Shown one piece after another: positions 25,723 through 34,748 of a stretch of DNA of 64,000 bases (the stretch's first letter is position 1; the number at the start of each line of letters is the position of its first letter). The DNA is taken from assembly GCF_016864575.1 (NCBI RefSeq), contig NZ_CP044126.1, forward strand, positions 1,054,001 to 1,118,000, given 5' to 3'. The notes below the pieces were generated by a model, which saw only the letters and a list, made by a program, of their open reading frames with translations, was not told where the DNA came from and did no database searches. The DNA comes from Rhizobium sp. BG4 (GTDB lineage: Bacteria; Pseudomonadota; Alphaproteobacteria; Rhizobiales; Rhizobiaceae). A program made the position numbers and the translations under genes.

Positions 25723-26184
25723 TTAGCCGTTCAGCGGCTGGCTGGTTTCCGAAGCGGAAGCGCCGACCGCGGTGTCGCGATGGCCTTCGGCCTGCGCCAT
25801 GGCCTTGACCAGCGAGACGATCTTTTCGCGGATCTGCGGGTCGTTGATCTTCAGGAAGGCGCGGTTGAGCGCGAGGCCTTCCTTGGAGCGCAGGAATTCG
25901 GAGACCGGATCGGCCTTCTGCGGCATTTCGAGGCCTTCGAGCGTCAGCGGCTGAGAGTCTTCCTGCTGGAAAAAATAGCTCGGCGGCGCCGACAGCACCT
26001 CGGCGATCTTCTGCAAGCGGCTGGCGCCGATGCGGTTCATGCCCTTCTCATACTTCTGGACCTGCTGGAACGTCACGCCGATCTGATCGGCCAACCTTTC
26101 CTGGCTGAGGCCGAGAAGGAGCCGGCGCATTCTTACTCGGGAGCCGACATAGACGTCGATTGCATTCGGGGCCTTGGCGTTCAT
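25723..26184 (-). CDS. XRE family transcriptional regulator (PraR-like)
   Basis: A 153-residue regulator with an N-terminal HTH_3 domain (MRRLLLGLSQERLADQIGVT, then QVQKYEKGMNRIGASRLQKI) of the kind typical of rhizobial PraR/phage-repressor-like proteins. The rest is a helical tail with IREKIVSLVKAMA. PraR proteins control biofilm and quorum-sensing genes in rhizobia; whether this paralogue does so is unknown. It is transcribed alone. Confidence 0.85.
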   Translation of the reverse strand: MNAKAPNAIDVYVGSRVRMRRLLLGLSQERLADQIGVTFQQVQKYEKGMNRIGASRLQKIAEVLSAPPSYFFQQEDSQPLTLEGLEMPQKADPVSEFLRSKEGLALNRAFLKINDPQIREKIVSLVKAMAQAEGHRDTAVGASASETSQPLNG

Positions 26185-26337
26185 TTGTTTTTTCCGTTTA
26201 CCGCGAGGTTCGATGGGCGTCCTTGCGGGAGACCGATCACTTGGGGGGCCGATAGATAGTGTATGAGCTAAGTGAAAAATTCAATCACTACTTCTGGGGA
26301 TGGACCATTCGCCGCTGCGCGCTTGTGTATATAGTAC

Positions 26338-27360
26338 TTACGGGTGGTTTTGGACATTTTCCGGGCGCTGCGCTTCTGCTTCCAGCCAGGCCCGAAATGC
26401 ATTTGTTTCCAAGTTCTTCGTTTCCAAGAGGTCGGTCATGACGACGAGCGGGTTTGCAAGGTCAAGGCCGTGTACCCGCCTTCCATGCAGCCAGCTCGCG
26501 GCATCGGCCGATATCACGATTGCGAGATTCGCAGGCGCTGCCGCGGGCACAGCGCGCAGATGGGAGAGCAGATCGGCAAATTCGGCGGTCGGGGCGAGCC
26601 TGACCTGCAGCTCCGGCACGTCCTGCCGGCGGCCGAGGAAGTAGGTGGCGGCATATCGGCCGGTCACGGCATAGGCGATCCGATGGCTGCGGCAGAAACC
26701 GTCGAGCCGCTGCGGAAGTGCCGCCAGATGGTCCGGCGCCAGGGCGAAATGCTGCCAGCGGTTCGGCCGTGACGACGCGGCATGGGGCAGGTTGTCGACG
26801 ATCGCTTGGGGATGGTCGAGGCGGTAGAGATGAGCGCCGACATCGCGATTCCGGCTGACCCACCCGGCCTGTATTGCCTCAGCGATGGCGGTGCGGGCCG
26901 ACGTTGCCGAGATGCCGGCGGATCGGCCGAGTTCCGCTCCCGTGAAGGGTCGATGACGAAGATGCCAGAGGGCGCAGAGCAGCGAGAGTTTGGTTTTTGA
27001 AGCGGGGATCGGCTTTGCGTCCAGCATGAGCTCGCCGCGCGGGCGGAGATCTACACCGTCACGAAACACACCCCATCCGGCATCACCGAGCGCAATTGCC
27101 AGGGAGGAGGCGGGATCGCCGGTCACGAGAACCGGCGTCACGCCGATCTTTCTCAGCGTTTCAGCGGTGCGCCTGGCCCGCGCCTTCAGGGCCGGCCAGT
27201 TGGGGATCGGGGATGCAGGTTCGCGAACCAGCAGCAGCCGTGTTCGCTGCCCGAAGAGTTCAAGCTCCGGCAGACCGGCCGCTGCAATGAGATCGGCGCG
27301 CCGGGACGACAGAAGTGTCTCGAACTCGCCGATCACCGCCGCTGCCGGCCGCAACTGCAT
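26338..27360 (-). CDS. Hypothetical protein with winged-HTH-like middle
   Basis: A 340-residue soluble protein I do not recognise. The ATG at 27360 overlaps the stop of the aldo/keto reductase gene (TGATG), implying translational coupling. The middle (KTKLSLLCALWHLRHRPFTG followed by ISATSARTAIAEAIQAGWVS) looks like a winged helix-turn-helix. The C-terminal part resembles a nucleotidyl-transferase or AbiEi-antitoxin-like domain only faintly (RIAYAVTGRYAATYFLGR). It could regulate the reductase operon. Low certainty on function, good certainty that it is a real gene. Confidence 0.6.
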   Translation of the reverse strand: MQLRPAAAVIGEFETLLSSRRADLIAAAGLPELELFGQRTRLLLVREPASPIPNWPALKARARRTAETLRKIGVTPVLVTGDPASSLAIALGDAGWGVFRDGVDLRPRGELMLDAKPIPASKTKLSLLCALWHLRHRPFTGAELGRSAGISATSARTAIAEAIQAGWVSRNRDVGAHLYRLDHPQAIVDNLPHAASSRPNRWQHFALAPDHLAALPQRLDGFCRSHRIAYAVTGRYAATYFLGRRQDVPELQVRLAPTAEFADLLSHLRAVPAAAPANLAIVISADAASWLHGRRVHGLDLANPLVVMTDLLETKNLETNAFRAWLEAEAQRPENVQNHP

Positions 27361-28397
27361 CAGCCACCGGCCGGAAGCGGAGCGGCGGGATCGATCAGCC
27401 CCTGCGCCCGCAGATCCGACCAGAGCGCTGCCGGGATCGGCCAATGGAGATAGGAGAGGTTCTGCTCGAGTTCCTCCACCGAGCGGGCGCCGGGAATGAC
27501 GCTGACAACGAGCTTGTGCGCCAGCGGGAACTGTAGTGCTGCGGCGGCGAGCGGAACATCGTAGCGGTCGCAGACTGCCGCGAGCTTCGCCACCTTGTCG
27601 AGTACTTCGGCCGGTGCATTGCGGGTATTGAAAGTCGCGCCGTTGACGGCGCCGGTCGCCAAAATCCCGGAATTATAGGGGCCGCCGATGACCAGCTTGG
27701 TGCCCTTGCGCTCGCAGGCGGGGAGAAGGGTCGCAAGCGGCTCCTGTTCGAGCAGCGTGTAGCGTCCGGCGAGCAGGAAATAGTCGAACTGACCGGCCTC
27801 GACGAAATCCGACAGCATCTGCCACTGGTTGATGCCGACGCCGATCGCCTTGATGACGCCTTGCGCCCGCAGTTCGTCGAGCGCGGGGTAGGCGCCGTCC
27901 ATCGCTTCCTTGAAACGGCTGCGGGCATAGGGATCTTCGCCCCTGGCAAAATGGATCGCCTCGTCGGGATCGTGGACTGCCAGCATGTCGATATAATCGG
28001 TGCCGAGCCGCTTCAGCGATCCCTCGATCGAGCGCAGCACGGCATCGCGCGAATAGTCGAAATCGGCCCGGAAGGGTGGTGCCTCGTCCCAGAGCACGGG
28101 TCTGACCTCGCTCTGGGGGATCGGCACCAGATCGTAGCCGACCTTGGAGGAAATCACGATCTCACTGCGCGGCAGCGTGCGGATCGCCTCCCCGAGCCGC
28201 GTTTCGGCAAGGCCGAAGCCATAGACCGGGGCGGTATCGAAATAGCGCAGCCCGTTTTCAAAGGCGGCATGCACGGTCTCGTGCGCCACCTTCGGATCGG
28301 TCGCCCGGTACATATTGCCAAGGCCCGTTCCTCCCAAGCCCATGGTGGTGACCGCGAGGCCGCCTTTGGTTACGCTTCTCTTCTCCAGATCGGGCAT
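27360..28397 (-). CDS. Aldo/keto reductase (D-threo-aldose/L-fucose 1-dehydrogenase-like)
   Basis: A 345-residue AKR of the group that includes D-threo-aldose 1-dehydrogenase, L-fucose dehydrogenase and pyridoxal dehydrogenase. The catalytic tetrad is visible: Asp54 and Tyr59 in YFDTAPVYG, Lys85 in ISSKVGYD, and His in LAVHDPDE. It would oxidise a pyranose to its lactone with NAD(P). The promoter region carries a GntR-type site (28481-28491) identical to that of the ribose-type transporter at 45569. This links it with the fucose-like genes further on. Substrate assignment is inference. Confidence 0.85.
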   Translation of the reverse strand: MPDLEKRSVTKGGLAVTTMGLGGTGLGNMYRATDPKVAHETVHAAFENGLRYFDTAPVYGFGLAETRLGEAIRTLPRSEIVISSKVGYDLVPIPQSEVRPVLWDEAPPFRADFDYSRDAVLRSIEGSLKRLGTDYIDMLAVHDPDEAIHFARGEDPYARSRFKEAMDGAYPALDELRAQGVIKAIGVGINQWQMLSDFVEAGQFDYFLLAGRYTLLEQEPLATLLPACERKGTKLVIGGPYNSGILATGAVNGATFNTRNAPAEVLDKVAKLAAVCDRYDVPLAAAALQFPLAHKLVVSVIPGARSVEELEQNLSYLHWPIPAALWSDLRAQGLIDPAAPLPAGG

Positions 28398-28480
28398 TTC
28401 TCTTCCTTGACCATCCTGTTCATCCGGGCGCCAGCGGAGCGGGCCGCGGTGCCATCACGAATGGCATAGTGGCACAAAAT

Positions 28481-28491
28481 TTGTCGTACAA
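28481..28491. promoter_or_regulatory. GntR/FadR-type operator, copy 1
   Basis: TTGTCGTACAA matches the TNGTNNNACNA consensus of FadR-subfamily GntR operators and is identical to 45472-45482. It lies 84 bases upstream of the aldo/keto reductase start, in the gap towards the divergent SRPBCC gene. Confidence 0.55.
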
Positions 28492-28656
28492 CAATGTAAC
28501 CGGACGAATAGATTTTTGACGGTAGAGATCGCAGCGCGCGGGCTTGCCTTCGGCCCGGGCGGCATATTTCTTTGCTAAATCGAAATTGCGCTGTCGGATT
28601 GTGGCGGCGACGCACGTCCTTGGGATGTCCACGCAATCAAAGGAGGAAACCGAACC

Positions 28657-29100
28657 ATGCCGAGTACCATCCGTCTGCACCGCGTGCTGGCCACCAGCCC
28701 TCAGAAGATCTACCGCGCCTTCATCGAGGCCGATGCACTGGCGAAGTGGCTGCCGCCGAACGGCTTTGCCTGCACCGTCCATCACATGGAGCCGAAGGTC
28801 GGCGGCACGTTCAAGATGTCGTTCCGCAATTTTACGAACGGCGACAGCCATTCCTTCGGCGGCGAATTCAAGGAGCTGATCCCGGGCGAGCGCGTGCGCT
28901 ACACCGACAAGTTCGACGATCCGAACCTGCCCGGCGAAATGGAAGTCACGGTGATCCTGAAGAAGGTGTCCGTCGGCACCGAGGTCGACATCACCCAGGC
29001 CGGCGTGCCGGATCTCATTCCGCCGGAAGCATGCTATCTCGGCTGGCAGGAATCGCTGCGCAACCTGGCAAAGCTGGTCGAGCCGGAGATCACCAACTGA
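28657..29100 (+). CDS. SRPBCC/AHSA1 domain protein
   Basis: A 147-residue START-like protein of the Aha1/AHSA1 group (IYRAFIEADALAKWLPPNGF at the front, CYLGWQESLRNLAKLVEPEI at the end). Such proteins have a hydrophobic ligand cavity; many are annotated as polyketide cyclase-like or activators without known ligand. The ATG follows AAAGGAGGAAACCGAACC. It is divergent from the aldo/keto reductase. Confidence 0.82.
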   Translation: MPSTIRLHRVLATSPQKIYRAFIEADALAKWLPPNGFACTVHHMEPKVGGTFKMSFRNFTNGDSHSFGGEFKELIPGERVRYTDKFDDPNLPGEMEVTVILKKVSVGTEVDITQAGVPDLIPPEACYLGWQESLRNLAKLVEPEITN

Positions 29101-29293
29101 TCTTCCTTCATCGCAAGACGGCGCGCCGAAAGGCGGGCCGTCCTGCCGCGCAGCAAACGCGCAATTGAAAATATCCAAGCTTTAGACATGCTTAATCGCT
29201 AATTAACGCTGTCCCCCTACTGTTCACCAAAAGGTCTTTGGCTGCTCTTTGCGTGCGGCGGAGAAGCCTGTGGTCACCGGGGGTTCTTACTGC

Positions 29294-31000
29294 ATGTCTC
29301 GCTTTTCCATTCTCGGCCTGGATGCGTCGGCTGTTATCGATGCGCTGAGCCGCTCGCAGGCCATCATCGAGTTCGATCTGAAGGGCAATATCCTGACGGC
29401 GAACGAGAATTTCTGCAAAGCGGTCGGCTACCAGCGATCCGAGATCGTCGGCCGCCACCACAGCATGTTCGTGCTGCCCGACGAGGCGAAATCCGAAGAA
29501 TACCGGGCCTTCTGGGCGAAGCTGGCGCGCGGCGAATACGACCAGTGCCAGTATCGCCGCCGCGCCAAGAGCGGCCAGGAAATCTGGATCGAGGCTTCCT
29601 ACAATCCGGTCTTCCGCCGCGGCAAACCCTACAAGGTCGTCAAGATCGCCACCGATATCACCGCGATCAAGCGCAAGAGCGCCGAGGATGCCGGCAAGCT
29701 CGCCGCGCTGTCGCGCGTTCAGGCTGTCATCGAGTTCGCGCCCGATGGACGCATTCTCGGCGCCAACGAGAATTTCCTTTCGGTACTCGGATATTCGGCC
29801 GACGAGATCGTCGGCAAGCACCACTCGATGTTCTGCGAGCCGGGCTATGCCCAGTCTCAGGAATATCGCGACTTCTGGGCCGACCTGCGCACCGGCAAAT
29901 TCTCGAACGGCCAGTTCATGCGGCTCGGCAAGGATAACAAGCGCATCTTCATCCAGGCCTCCTATAACCCGATCCTCGATCACAATGGCGAAGTCTTCAA
30001 GGTCGTGAAATTCGCGATCGACGTGACCGATCGCATGCATGCCGTCGAAGAGCTCGGTTCGGCGCTGGAGCGTCTCTCCCAGTGCAATATCCGCATCACT
30101 CTCGACGAGCCCTTCGTCGGCGAATTCGAGCGCCTGCGCCGCGACTTCAACAAGTCGATCGGCGAATTCCAGAAGACACTCGTCAACGTTCTCGGCCAGA
30201 CCGGCGACCTGAGCAAGAGCAGCCAGGAAGTACGCGAAGCCTCGGAGCACCTAGCCGAGCGCTCCCGCGAACAGGCAGCTGCCCTCGACGAGACGACGGC
30301 GGCGCTGGGCGAGATCACCGCGACGGTGCGTTCGTCCACTGAAAATACCAAGGAAACGCGCCAGCTCGTCCAGAGCGCCCGCGTCTCGACCGCCGCTTCG
30401 ACGGAGGTCGTGCAGCAGACCGTCGATGCCATGCAGCGCATTGAGGCGGCATCGCGCGAAATCAGCCAGATCATCGGCGTCATCGACGAGATCGCCTTCC
30501 AGACCAATCTGCTGGCGCTGAACGCCGGCGTCGAGGCCGCGCGTGCCGGTGAAGCCGGCAAGGGCTTTGCGGTCGTGGCGCAGGAAGTGCGCGAGCTCGC
30601 CCAGCGCTCGGCCAATGCGGCCAAGGAAATCAAGGTGCTGATCAACAATTCGGGCGCCGAGGTTCTCGAAGGTGTCCGTCTCGTCGGCGAGACCGGCGAG
30701 GCGCTGAAGGAAATCGACGTCCTCGTGAAGCGCATCGACGGCAATGTCGACAAGATCGCCAGGGCCGCGGACGAGCAGACCACGGGTCTCGGCGAAATCA
30801 GCAAGGCGGTTGGACGTCTCGACCGGATGACGCAGGAAAATGCGGCGATGAGCGCCCGCACCACGGCGATCTCGAGCACGCTGGCGCTCGGTGCCGACGC
30901 GCTGTCGCAGCTAGTCAGCCTGTTCAAGCTGAACCGCCGCGCCGTGCAGCGCGACGACGGTTCGTCAATCAAGTCCAACTGGAAGCGCACGGCGGCCTGA
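29294..31000 (+). CDS. Soluble methyl-accepting chemotaxis protein with two PAS domains
   Basis: A 568-residue cytoplasmic chemoreceptor. Two tandem PAS domains (residues ~13-120 and ~135-245) are very similar to each other, both with ANENF and VGxHHSMF segments. They precede a methyl-accepting signalling domain whose hairpin tip reads EIAFQTNLLALNAGVEAARA. No transmembrane segment is present, so it senses an internal signal; PAS domains of this kind can bind haem, flavin or small ligands. I start at ATG 29294 (GGGGG 10 bases upstream). No CheR-type pentapeptide is visible at the end. Resembles rhizobial McpY-type receptors. Confidence 0.9.
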   Translation: MSRFSILGLDASAVIDALSRSQAIIEFDLKGNILTANENFCKAVGYQRSEIVGRHHSMFVLPDEAKSEEYRAFWAKLARGEYDQCQYRRRAKSGQEIWIEASYNPVFRRGKPYKVVKIATDITAIKRKSAEDAGKLAALSRVQAVIEFAPDGRILGANENFLSVLGYSADEIVGKHHSMFCEPGYAQSQEYRDFWADLRTGKFSNGQFMRLGKDNKRIFIQASYNPILDHNGEVFKVVKFAIDVTDRMHAVEELGSALERLSQCNIRITLDEPFVGEFERLRRDFNKSIGEFQKTLVNVLGQTGDLSKSSQEVREASEHLAERSREQAAALDETTAALGEITATVRSSTENTKETRQLVQSARVSTAASTEVVQQTVDAMQRIEAASREISQIIGVIDEIAFQTNLLALNAGVEAARAGEAGKGFAVVAQEVRELAQRSANAAKEIKVLINNSGAEVLEGVRLVGETGEALKEIDVLVKRIDGNVDKIARAADEQTTGLGEISKAVGRLDRMTQENAAMSARTTAISSTLALGADALSQLVSLFKLNRRAVQRDDGSSIKSNWKRTAA

Positions 31001-31026
31001 TGCCGCCGCCCCGCCCGGCGGGCTGA

Positions 31027-31620
31027 CTAGCCCTTGGCGGCCATCTCGGCTTCCATCTCCGCAATATCCTGGAAACGGTCGGCGATGCGGGCATGCGGCC
31101 TGCCGCCATCGGCGGCGCCGATCGCCACGACGATTTCGTCCGGGCCGGGTGCATCGGCAATCAGGAAATTGGCGGTCAGGAAATGCGAGCGCTTGCCGCT
31201 CTCGCTCTTATGCATCATCGGCAGCGACAGAAGCGCGCCAGCGCCGTTGCGGGTGTTGGCGAATTCCAGGTAGTTGGTGCCGCCGATCGCTTCGCGGAAC
31301 GGATTGCCGAAGCGCAGCGTGTGGATCATCGCCGACGCATGTTCGATCTCGCCGTTGATGCCGACCGCTGCCGCCTTGCCGCAGGCCTCGATCTTGCCGG
31401 CATCCATCTGGCGCAGCAGCCGCGTCGTCATCTCATGGCTGAGGTCGCCGGCGATGCGGATGATCTCCGGCCTCAGGTCCTCGACGAAACCGCGCCCGGC
31501 CCAGGGGTTCTGGATAACGGCCGCGACGACGACCGTGGTCACCGGCCGGGCCGCCGCCTTGCCGCCTTCGACATGCGTTTCTTCGAGGAAGGTTGAAATC
31601 TTTCTGATGCCGAGTGTCAT
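31027..31620 (-). CDS. Amino acid synthesis family protein (DUF1185)
   Basis: A 197-residue member of the DUF1185/AA_synth family (RPVTTVVVAAVIQNPWAGRG near the front, LEFANTRNGAGALLSLPMMH in the middle). The family name is historical; its biochemical role is not established. It is transcribed divergently from the PucR-type regulator and near the monooxygenase operon, with which such genes often occur, so it may belong to that pathway. Confidence 0.8.
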   Translation of the reverse strand: MTLGIRKISTFLEETHVEGGKAAARPVTTVVVAAVIQNPWAGRGFVEDLRPEIIRIAGDLSHEMTTRLLRQMDAGKIEACGKAAAVGINGEIEHASAMIHTLRFGNPFREAIGGTNYLEFANTRNGAGALLSLPMMHKSESGKRSHFLTANFLIADAPGPDEIVVAIGAADGGRPHARIADRFQDIAEMEAEMAAKG

Positions 31621-31744
31621 GCCTTGCGCCGATACGAAATGTTGAAACTCCCAAAAGCCTAGCGGCTAAACAGCGAACGTCTTCCTCCGATCAGCGGAAG
31701 GGTGCTGTGTCGGCTTCCATCGAAACGGAGTAGATTTCCGCCGA

Positions 31745-33589
31745 ATGCGCGCGCATGATGCGGGCAGCTGGAGGGAGCGAGGCAGTTTGGATCAGAAGTC
31801 TCAGATATTGGCGCTCCGCGACGTCGCAAGCCAGATCAACAGCGGCGGCGATCTGCAGACTGTGCTGCAGCATCTGATCGCGTCGGCCTGCCGCCATGCC
31901 CATTGGTCGCTCGGCTCGATCATGGGCATCGATGCGGCGCATGGTTATGCCTGTGTCATCGTCCGCTACGATCCGACGCTGATCGAGCGGCAGTTGCCTG
32001 AGAAGTGGGAGCTTGCGACCAGTCCGTCGCTGATTGCCCTGCAGCGCAACGAACCGGTTTACCTCCGCGACGCCCGCGAGTCCGTCGAGTTTCCCGGCTA
32101 CCGCAAGGAAGCCTTCGAGCGCGATTACCGCACCGTGGTCGTCATGCCGATGAACTGCAAGGACGCCGAGGGCCGGCCGATGGTGCTGAGCGTCATCTCG
32201 CGCCAGATCACCGACGTCTCCGAAGACGACCTCGCCTTTCTCGGCGCGATCATCCATATGGGTGCCATCGCCGTCGAGCGCGAACACCGGCTGGAGGCCG
32301 AAAAGCGTGCGGCGCAGCGACTCGAGCGGGCGCTGCAGGCGCATACCTCGCTGCTTGAACATGTGCTCAGCGACGGTGCCGTCGCGCCACTCTCGGCCAT
32401 GGTCGGCATGATGCTGCCAAACCCGACCGTCGTCGTCGATTTCACCGCCAATCAGGTGATCGCGGGACGTCCGCCGAACGCGCTCTACGATGAGGCCTCC
32501 TGGCAGGAAGCGGCAGCGACGACGCTCGCCCGTCCCTTGATGAAGGCGGCGCGCGAGGCAATCGATCGAGGCGCCACGGATGCCGCCAGCCTGTTTCTCG
32601 ACGACGGCGCCCAGCGCTTCAAGGTCTCGGCGCGCATCGAGCCGCTGACGGTCGACAACCAGCTGGTCGGCGCATTGATCATCTTTCCGACCTCGCGCGA
32701 ATTCAGCGATCTCGATCTCTTAATGCTCGACAGCGCCAAATTCGCGCTCAGCGTCCAGATGATGCGCAGCTTCATTCGCTTCCGCTTCGAAACGAGAACC
32801 CAGACCGAACTATTCTTCGAGATCGTCGAGGCCCGCTGGCGCAATGCCGGCGATGTCACCCAGCGCGCTCAGCGGCTGGGGCTGAATTTCTCGGTGCCGC
32901 AGCAGATGATCGTCGTCGATTTTCCCGACAAGACGAAAGCCTTCGGCGGCGCCTCAGTCGATGTCGAGCATACGCTGGCCCGCATCATGCAGCAGGCCTC
33001 GCTGCAGGCAAACCTGATCGCCATCGATGGCGGCGTCGTCTGCCTCGTGCCTTATGATGCGAGCAAAAGGCAGGAGCGGACGGTAAAGCTGACACGGCGT
33101 ATCGCCGAGGAGCTTGGCCGCTATTTCGACGAGCCGCCTGTCGTCGTCGCGGGAAATCGCTGCGCGGCGCTGTCCGATTATCCGGCCGCCTGGGAACGCT
33201 GCAGCCGGATGATCCGCATCGGCCGGTCCTTTGGGCTCACCGGTGCCGTCTCGGCGCAGGATTTCGGGCCGCTGCCGATGCTGGTGGCGGCATCCGAGGC
33301 GGGCGACGTGCGCAGCTTCGTGCAGGAGAGCGTTGGCGCCATCGCCGAGCATGACCGCGAGAACGGCACGCCCTATCTCGAGACGCTCTCTACGTATCTG
33401 CAGGAAGGCTGCCGCAGCCAGGCCTGCGCTGATACGATGGGCCTGCATGTCACGACGCTGCGCTACCGGTTGTCGCGCATCCAGGAGCTTTTCGGCGTCG
33501 ATGTAGAGACGCCGGAAAAGCGCTTCGCCGTCGAGCTGGCGATCCGCCTGCACGGCGTCATCGATAATCGCGTCAGCGCCGAAAAGTAA
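31745..33589 (+). CDS. PucR/CdaR-type transcriptional regulator with GAF domain
   Basis: A 614-residue regulator. A GAF-like sensor (residues ~25-185) is followed by a middle domain and a C-terminal HTH_30 (CRSQACADTMGLHVTTLRYR, then IQELFGVDVETPEKRF), the hallmark of PucR-type activators. An alternative start is the TTG at 31787 behind GGGAGCGAGG. It precedes the flavin reductase/monooxygenase/ABC importer operon in the same direction and is the likely regulator of that operon. Confidence 0.85.
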   Translation: MRAHDAGSWRERGSLDQKSQILALRDVASQINSGGDLQTVLQHLIASACRHAHWSLGSIMGIDAAHGYACVIVRYDPTLIERQLPEKWELATSPSLIALQRNEPVYLRDARESVEFPGYRKEAFERDYRTVVVMPMNCKDAEGRPMVLSVISRQITDVSEDDLAFLGAIIHMGAIAVEREHRLEAEKRAAQRLERALQAHTSLLEHVLSDGAVAPLSAMVGMMLPNPTVVVDFTANQVIAGRPPNALYDEASWQEAAATTLARPLMKAAREAIDRGATDAASLFLDDGAQRFKVSARIEPLTVDNQLVGALIIFPTSREFSDLDLLMLDSAKFALSVQMMRSFIRFRFETRTQTELFFEIVEARWRNAGDVTQRAQRLGLNFSVPQQMIVVDFPDKTKAFGGASVDVEHTLARIMQQASLQANLIAIDGGVVCLVPYDASKRQERTVKLTRRIAEELGRYFDEPPVVVAGNRCAALSDYPAAWERCSRMIRIGRSFGLTGAVSAQDFGPLPMLVAASEAGDVRSFVQESVGAIAEHDRENGTPYLETLSTYLQEGCRSQACADTMGLHVTTLRYRLSRIQELFGVDVETPEKRFAVELAIRLHGVIDNRVSAEK

Positions 33590-33754
33590 CCCTCTACAGC
33601 CGGTATACGCGGTTTTGCAGCGCCTGCTGCTGGCCGTTTTCCCTCTCCTACGGATCACAGCAGAAGTTTTCCGCTCACTCCGTCGAAGCCAAGGAAGAAC
33701 GGCCGCACCGGCAACGATAGCCTCTCTTCATCAAGCACGAGGAGGCGCTGAGAG

Positions 33755-34747
33755 ATGGTGGAGATAGCGGCAAAGGCGGATGCGCCGATCGACCCGATCG
33801 CCCTGCGCCGAGCCTTCGGAACCTTCGTGACGGGCGTCACCGTCATCACCACCCGTGACGAGGACGGAACGCCGCGCGGCATGACGGCGAATTCCTTCAC
33901 CTCGGTCTCGCTCGATCCGCCGCTGTTGCTGGTCTGCATCGCAAAGTCGGCGTCCAGCTATCAGGCTTTCACCGGCGCCGGCTGCTTCGCGGTCAATATC
34001 CTCCATGAAGGACAGGTCGGCGTATCCGCGACCTTTGCCTCCAAGTCGCCGGACAAGTTCCAGTCCGTCACCCACGATCATATCCACACCGGCGCACCTG
34101 TCCTGACCGACAGCCTCACCTGGTTCGACTGCACGACCTACAATACCGTCGATGCCGGTGATCATGCGGTTCTGATCGGCGAAGTCCGGGCTTTTGGCAC
34201 CAGCCCGACGGCGCCGCTCGGCTTCTGCCGCGGCCGCTATGCCAGCGTCAAGGATCCGCTGCCATCGGGATGGCTCGCCTCGCATGGCATGATCATCGGC
34301 TATCTGATCGAAGCCGGCGATGGCCTGCTGTTGCGCTCGGATGGCAAGGGTGGCTGGGTGCTTCCCTCGGCGCGCCGCCGCAAGGCCGACAGCCAGCTCG
34401 TCGTCGAGGGCGGCGATGCGCTGAGCCTCGTGCCGGAAGAAACCTTCCTCTATTCCGTCTTCGATGTAGCCGACAGCGATCCCGGCTATCTCGTCTATCG
34501 TGCCCGGCTGGCGGGCGAGGGGGCGGGCGTCAACCTGCCTGCAGACCTGCGTTTCTTCGCCATCGACGATCTGCCCTACGAAGCGATCGCCACCCACGAA
34601 CTGCGCTCCATGCTGCGCCGCTACGTCCGCGAGCGGCAGGCCGGCCGGTTCGGCATCTACATGGATTCAGACGACGGCGGCCGCGTCGCGATGATCGACG
34701 GCGAAGCCCGTGCCTGGATCCAAGCCTCCCAAGACCAAGGACAGTGA
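33755..34747 (+). CDS. Flavin reductase (HpaC/RutF-like) fused to a Nudix-like domain
   Basis: A 330-residue two-domain protein. Residues ~10-165 are a flavin reductase domain (RRAFGTFVTGVTVITTRDED, GMTANSFTSVSLDPPLLLVC) that supplies reduced FMN. Residues ~175-320 have the shape of a Nudix fold (IIGYLIEAGDGLLLRSDGKG, GWVLPS, GYLVYRARL) but lack the catalytic Nudix box. First gene of the operon with the aldehyde dehydrogenase and the LLM monooxygenase, so it is the reductase partner of the latter. The extra domain may bind a ligand or the oxygenase. Confidence 0.83.
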   Translation: MVEIAAKADAPIDPIALRRAFGTFVTGVTVITTRDEDGTPRGMTANSFTSVSLDPPLLLVCIAKSASSYQAFTGAGCFAVNILHEGQVGVSATFASKSPDKFQSVTHDHIHTGAPVLTDSLTWFDCTTYNTVDAGDHAVLIGEVRAFGTSPTAPLGFCRGRYASVKDPLPSGWLASHGMIIGYLIEAGDGLLLRSDGKGGWVLPSARRRKADSQLVVEGGDALSLVPEETFLYSVFDVADSDPGYLVYRARLAGEGAGVNLPADLRFFAIDDLPYEAIATHELRSMLRRYVRERQAGRFGIYMDSDDGGRVAMIDGEARAWIQASQDQGQ

Positions 34748-34748
34748 C

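Noticed and set aside
26259..26441. A 60-codon open frame between the XRE regulator and the HTH-like gene
   Set aside because: No ribosome site, no family pattern, and most of it overlaps the end of the gene at 26338-27360.
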